DNA of 64,000 bases from Leifsonia sp. EB41 (GTDB lineage Bacteria; Actinomycetota; Actinomycetes; Actinomycetales; Microbacteriaceae). The notes below the pieces were generated by a model. It saw nothing but the letters and a program-made list of their open reading frames with translations, made no database searches and had not been told where the DNA came from. The stretch spans positions 1,798,001 through 1,862,000 of the forward strand of contig NZ_JBGCCJ010000001.1 in NCBI RefSeq assembly GCF_041262565.1, given 5' to 3'. Below, piece after piece: positions 62,589 to 64,000 of this stretch. The stretch's first letter is position 1, and every line of letters begins with the position of its first letter. The translations under genes and the position numbers were made by a program.

Positions 62589-63494
62589 TCAGTCGGCGAC
62601 GAGGGCGGCCTGGCGGCGCGTGAAGAGGCGCACGCGCTGCTGCGTCAGCAGGATGCCGCACAGGACGACCGCGGCGCCGACCGGCTCGTTCCAGCTCAGG
62701 TGCTCCCCGAGCACGAGGATGCCGAGCGCGACGCCGACCACCGGTGTCACGTAGGTCACGCCGGAGGTCGCGGTCGGGCCCCAGGCGCGCAGCACGTTCA
62801 TGTTCCAGATGTAGACGACGCCCGTGCCGAGCGCGCCCAGCGCCAGGAGGCTCAGCAGCACGGGCCAGCTGAACGTGACCGGCGACAGGGCGACCACCGG
62901 CGTGAGCGGCAGCATGATCACGGCTGCGATACCGATGTTGAGGAACGCGACCGACGTCGCCGGGATGTCCCGGTGGCTGATGAACCTGCGGATGTATCCG
63001 AAGCTGAAGCCGTAGCAGGTGACCGCGCCGAGGCACGCCAACTGTCCCCACACACTGCCGGACAGCGCGGCGATCGTCCACGGCCCGACGACGACCACCA
63101 CGCCCACGACGCCCACGAGCACGCCGAGCACCTGGTCGCGGTTGAGCTTCTCGACCCGGAACGCGGCGGTCGCAAGGATCGCGGTCGTGATCGGGGTGAC
63201 GGCGTTGTAGATGCTGGCGAGGCTGGAGGACACGTACTGCTCGGCCCACGCGAAGAGCAGGTACGGCACCACGCAGTAGGTGACCGCCACGACCGCGAAG
63301 TGCAGGTAGACGATCGGCTGCTTCGGGAGCCTGCTGCGCGTGACGAGCACGATGATCCCGAGCGTCAGCGCCCCGAACACGAGCCGCGCCCACGCCACCT
63401 GCCCGAACGAGACGCCCTCCAGCGCCACCTTCATGAACAGGAAGCTGGCGCCCCAGACGAGACCCATGGCGACGAACTGCAGAGCGACCTTCAC
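62589..63494 (-). CDS. EamA/DMT-family transporter
   Basis: A 301-residue, ten-helix drug/metabolite transporter with two EamA repeats: GLVWGASFLFMKVALEGVSF at the start of the first, and GQLACLGAVTCYGFSFGYIRR in the second, ending in VLGEHLSWNEPVGAAVVLCG. Probably a metabolite exporter; substrate unknown. GTG 63494 follows TAGCCT by six bases. Confidence 0.9.
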   Translation of the reverse strand: MKVALQFVAMGLVWGASFLFMKVALEGVSFGQVAWARLVFGALTLGIIVLVTRSRLPKQPIVYLHFAVVAVTYCVVPYLLFAWAEQYVSSSLASIYNAVTPITTAILATAAFRVEKLNRDQVLGVLVGVVGVVVVVGPWTIAALSGSVWGQLACLGAVTCYGFSFGYIRRFISHRDIPATSVAFLNIGIAAVIMLPLTPVVALSPVTFSWPVLLSLLALGALGTGVVYIWNMNVLRAWGPTATSGVTYVTPVVGVALGILVLGEHLSWNEPVGAAVVLCGILLTQQRVRLFTRRQAALVAD

Positions 63495-63550
63495 TCGTCG
63501 AGGCTACCGCCCGCCACCGACGCCGACTGGCGGAAATCGGACGCGGCGGC

Positions 63551-64000
63551 TCAGTCGCGCACCGGTCGCGCCGAGGCGTCGGGCAGGGCCCCGCCGGGGA
63601 GGACCGCGTTCGCGGCCGTCATGTACTGCTTCCAGACCCGGTGCCGGAGCTGGTCGGCCTGAATGCCGCCGATCTTCGACCGCCGCAGCGACACGTCGCC
63701 GGTCACGTTGCCGACCCACACCGCGGTGGTCAGGCGCGTGGTGGACCCCACGAACCAGGTGTCCTTCTCGGAGTCCGTCGTGCCGGTCTTGCCGAACACG
63801 GGGATGCCGTCGTTCGGGTTCGACGCGGATCCCGTGCCGCCGCCGCGCGTCACGCCCTGCAGCGCGGACGCCATGCTCGCCGCGATCTCCGGGGTCACGG
63901 CCTCCGTGCACGCGCTCTCCGGCACCGGGACCTCGGCGCCGTCCGGGCCGACGATCCGGTCGATCGCGATCGGCGCGCAGTAGACGCCCTCGTTGGCGAT
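63551..64000 (-). CDS. Penicillin-binding protein (PBP1-type), C-terminal part
   Basis: About 149 codons, open to the right edge. The transpeptidase KTGTT motif sits in PVFGKTGTTDSEKDTWFVG, followed by TTAVWVGN; before it, ITAEMASALQGV-like VTPEIAASMASALQGVTRGGGT. Matches class A PBPs of actinobacteria, which polymerise and cross-link peptidoglycan. The glycosyltransferase and the SxxK and SxN motifs lie beyond the window. Confidence 0.88.
   Translation of the reverse strand: MANEGVYCAPIAIDRIVGPDGAEVPVPESACTEAVTPEIAASMASALQGVTRGGGTGSASNPNDGIPVFGKTGTTDSEKDTWFVGSTTRLTTAVWVGNVTGDVSLRRSKIGGIQADQLRHRVWKQYMTAANAVLPGGALPDASARPVRD

Noticed and set aside
1-64000. CRISPR array
   Set aside because: The repeats found are palindromic pairs or simple repeats; no regularly spaced direct repeats with unique spacers and no cas genes.
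1-64000. tRNA, rRNA, insertion sequences or prophage genes
   Set aside because: No T-loop-like GTTCRANYC cloverleaf, no rRNA sequence, and no transposase, integrase or phage structural proteins were seen.

Overview
The window is a very GC-rich, densely coded stretch of chromosome from an actinobacterium. Protein content (DUF3073, the DUF7882/MarR pair, the DUF6325/SHOCT pair, split PurS/PurQ/PurL, TipA-like and MocR/YczE regulators) fits Microbacteriaceae, probably close to Leifsonia; that placement is inferred from gene content, not from a marker gene. No rRNA, tRNA, CRISPR array, insertion sequence or prophage was seen. Many genes start with GTG, and many have a -10 hexamer only 6 to 9 bases before the start codon, implying leaderless mRNAs.

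Layout. 1-1.2 kb: end of hutI and convergent hutG (histidine degradation). 1.4-9.9 kb: an RND exporter with its TetR regulator, a divergent SDR, a MocR/YczE pair and a TipA-type MerR regulator. 10-14.7 kb: an MBL hydrolase, a KimA-like permease and a PadR/DUF4097 operon. 14.7-21.1 kb: a monooxygenase-like membrane protein, then a sugar ABC locus in which a deletion appears to have fused the C-terminal part of a LacI regulator to the last codons of the sugar-binding protein; two permeases, a peptidase S51-like protein with a hexanucleotide repeat, and a debranching-type glycosidase follow. 21.2-27.6 kb: a flavoprotein, DUF3073, an ABC exporter with a two-component system, and a Calx-beta surface protein.

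27.7-38 kb carries purM, purF, purD and purC, with a membrane protein, an SCP-2-like protein, an alditol oxidase, DUF6325/SHOCT, a MarR regulator, a membrane protein and an SDR among them. 38-46.7 kb holds a P1B-type metal ATPase, RraA, VOC, a DHA2 drug exporter with PadR, DUF7882/MarR, a uracil-DNA glycosylase-like protein and YqhA. 46.8-50.2 kb is a three-gene set typical of proposed phosphonate catabolism (alcohol dehydrogenase, phosphonatase-like HAD, FAD oxidoreductase). 50.3-54.4 kb is a kynurenine operon (kynA, an amidohydrolase, kynU, a PaaX-like regulator). 54.5-62.5 kb has purS-purQ, an XRE regulator, ilvD, a frameshifted tfoX-like gene, an ECF sigma factor with a membrane-anchored partner, and purL. 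The window ends with an EamA transporter and the C-terminus of a penicillin-binding protein.

Seven of the purine synthesis genes lie here but in scattered units. Gene ends, especially convergent ones, are marked by strong palindromes. Several of these fall into families with copies at two distant sites in the window, which suggests a genome-wide repeat system doubling as bidirectional terminators. Several regulator genes have clear palindromic operators directly upstream.
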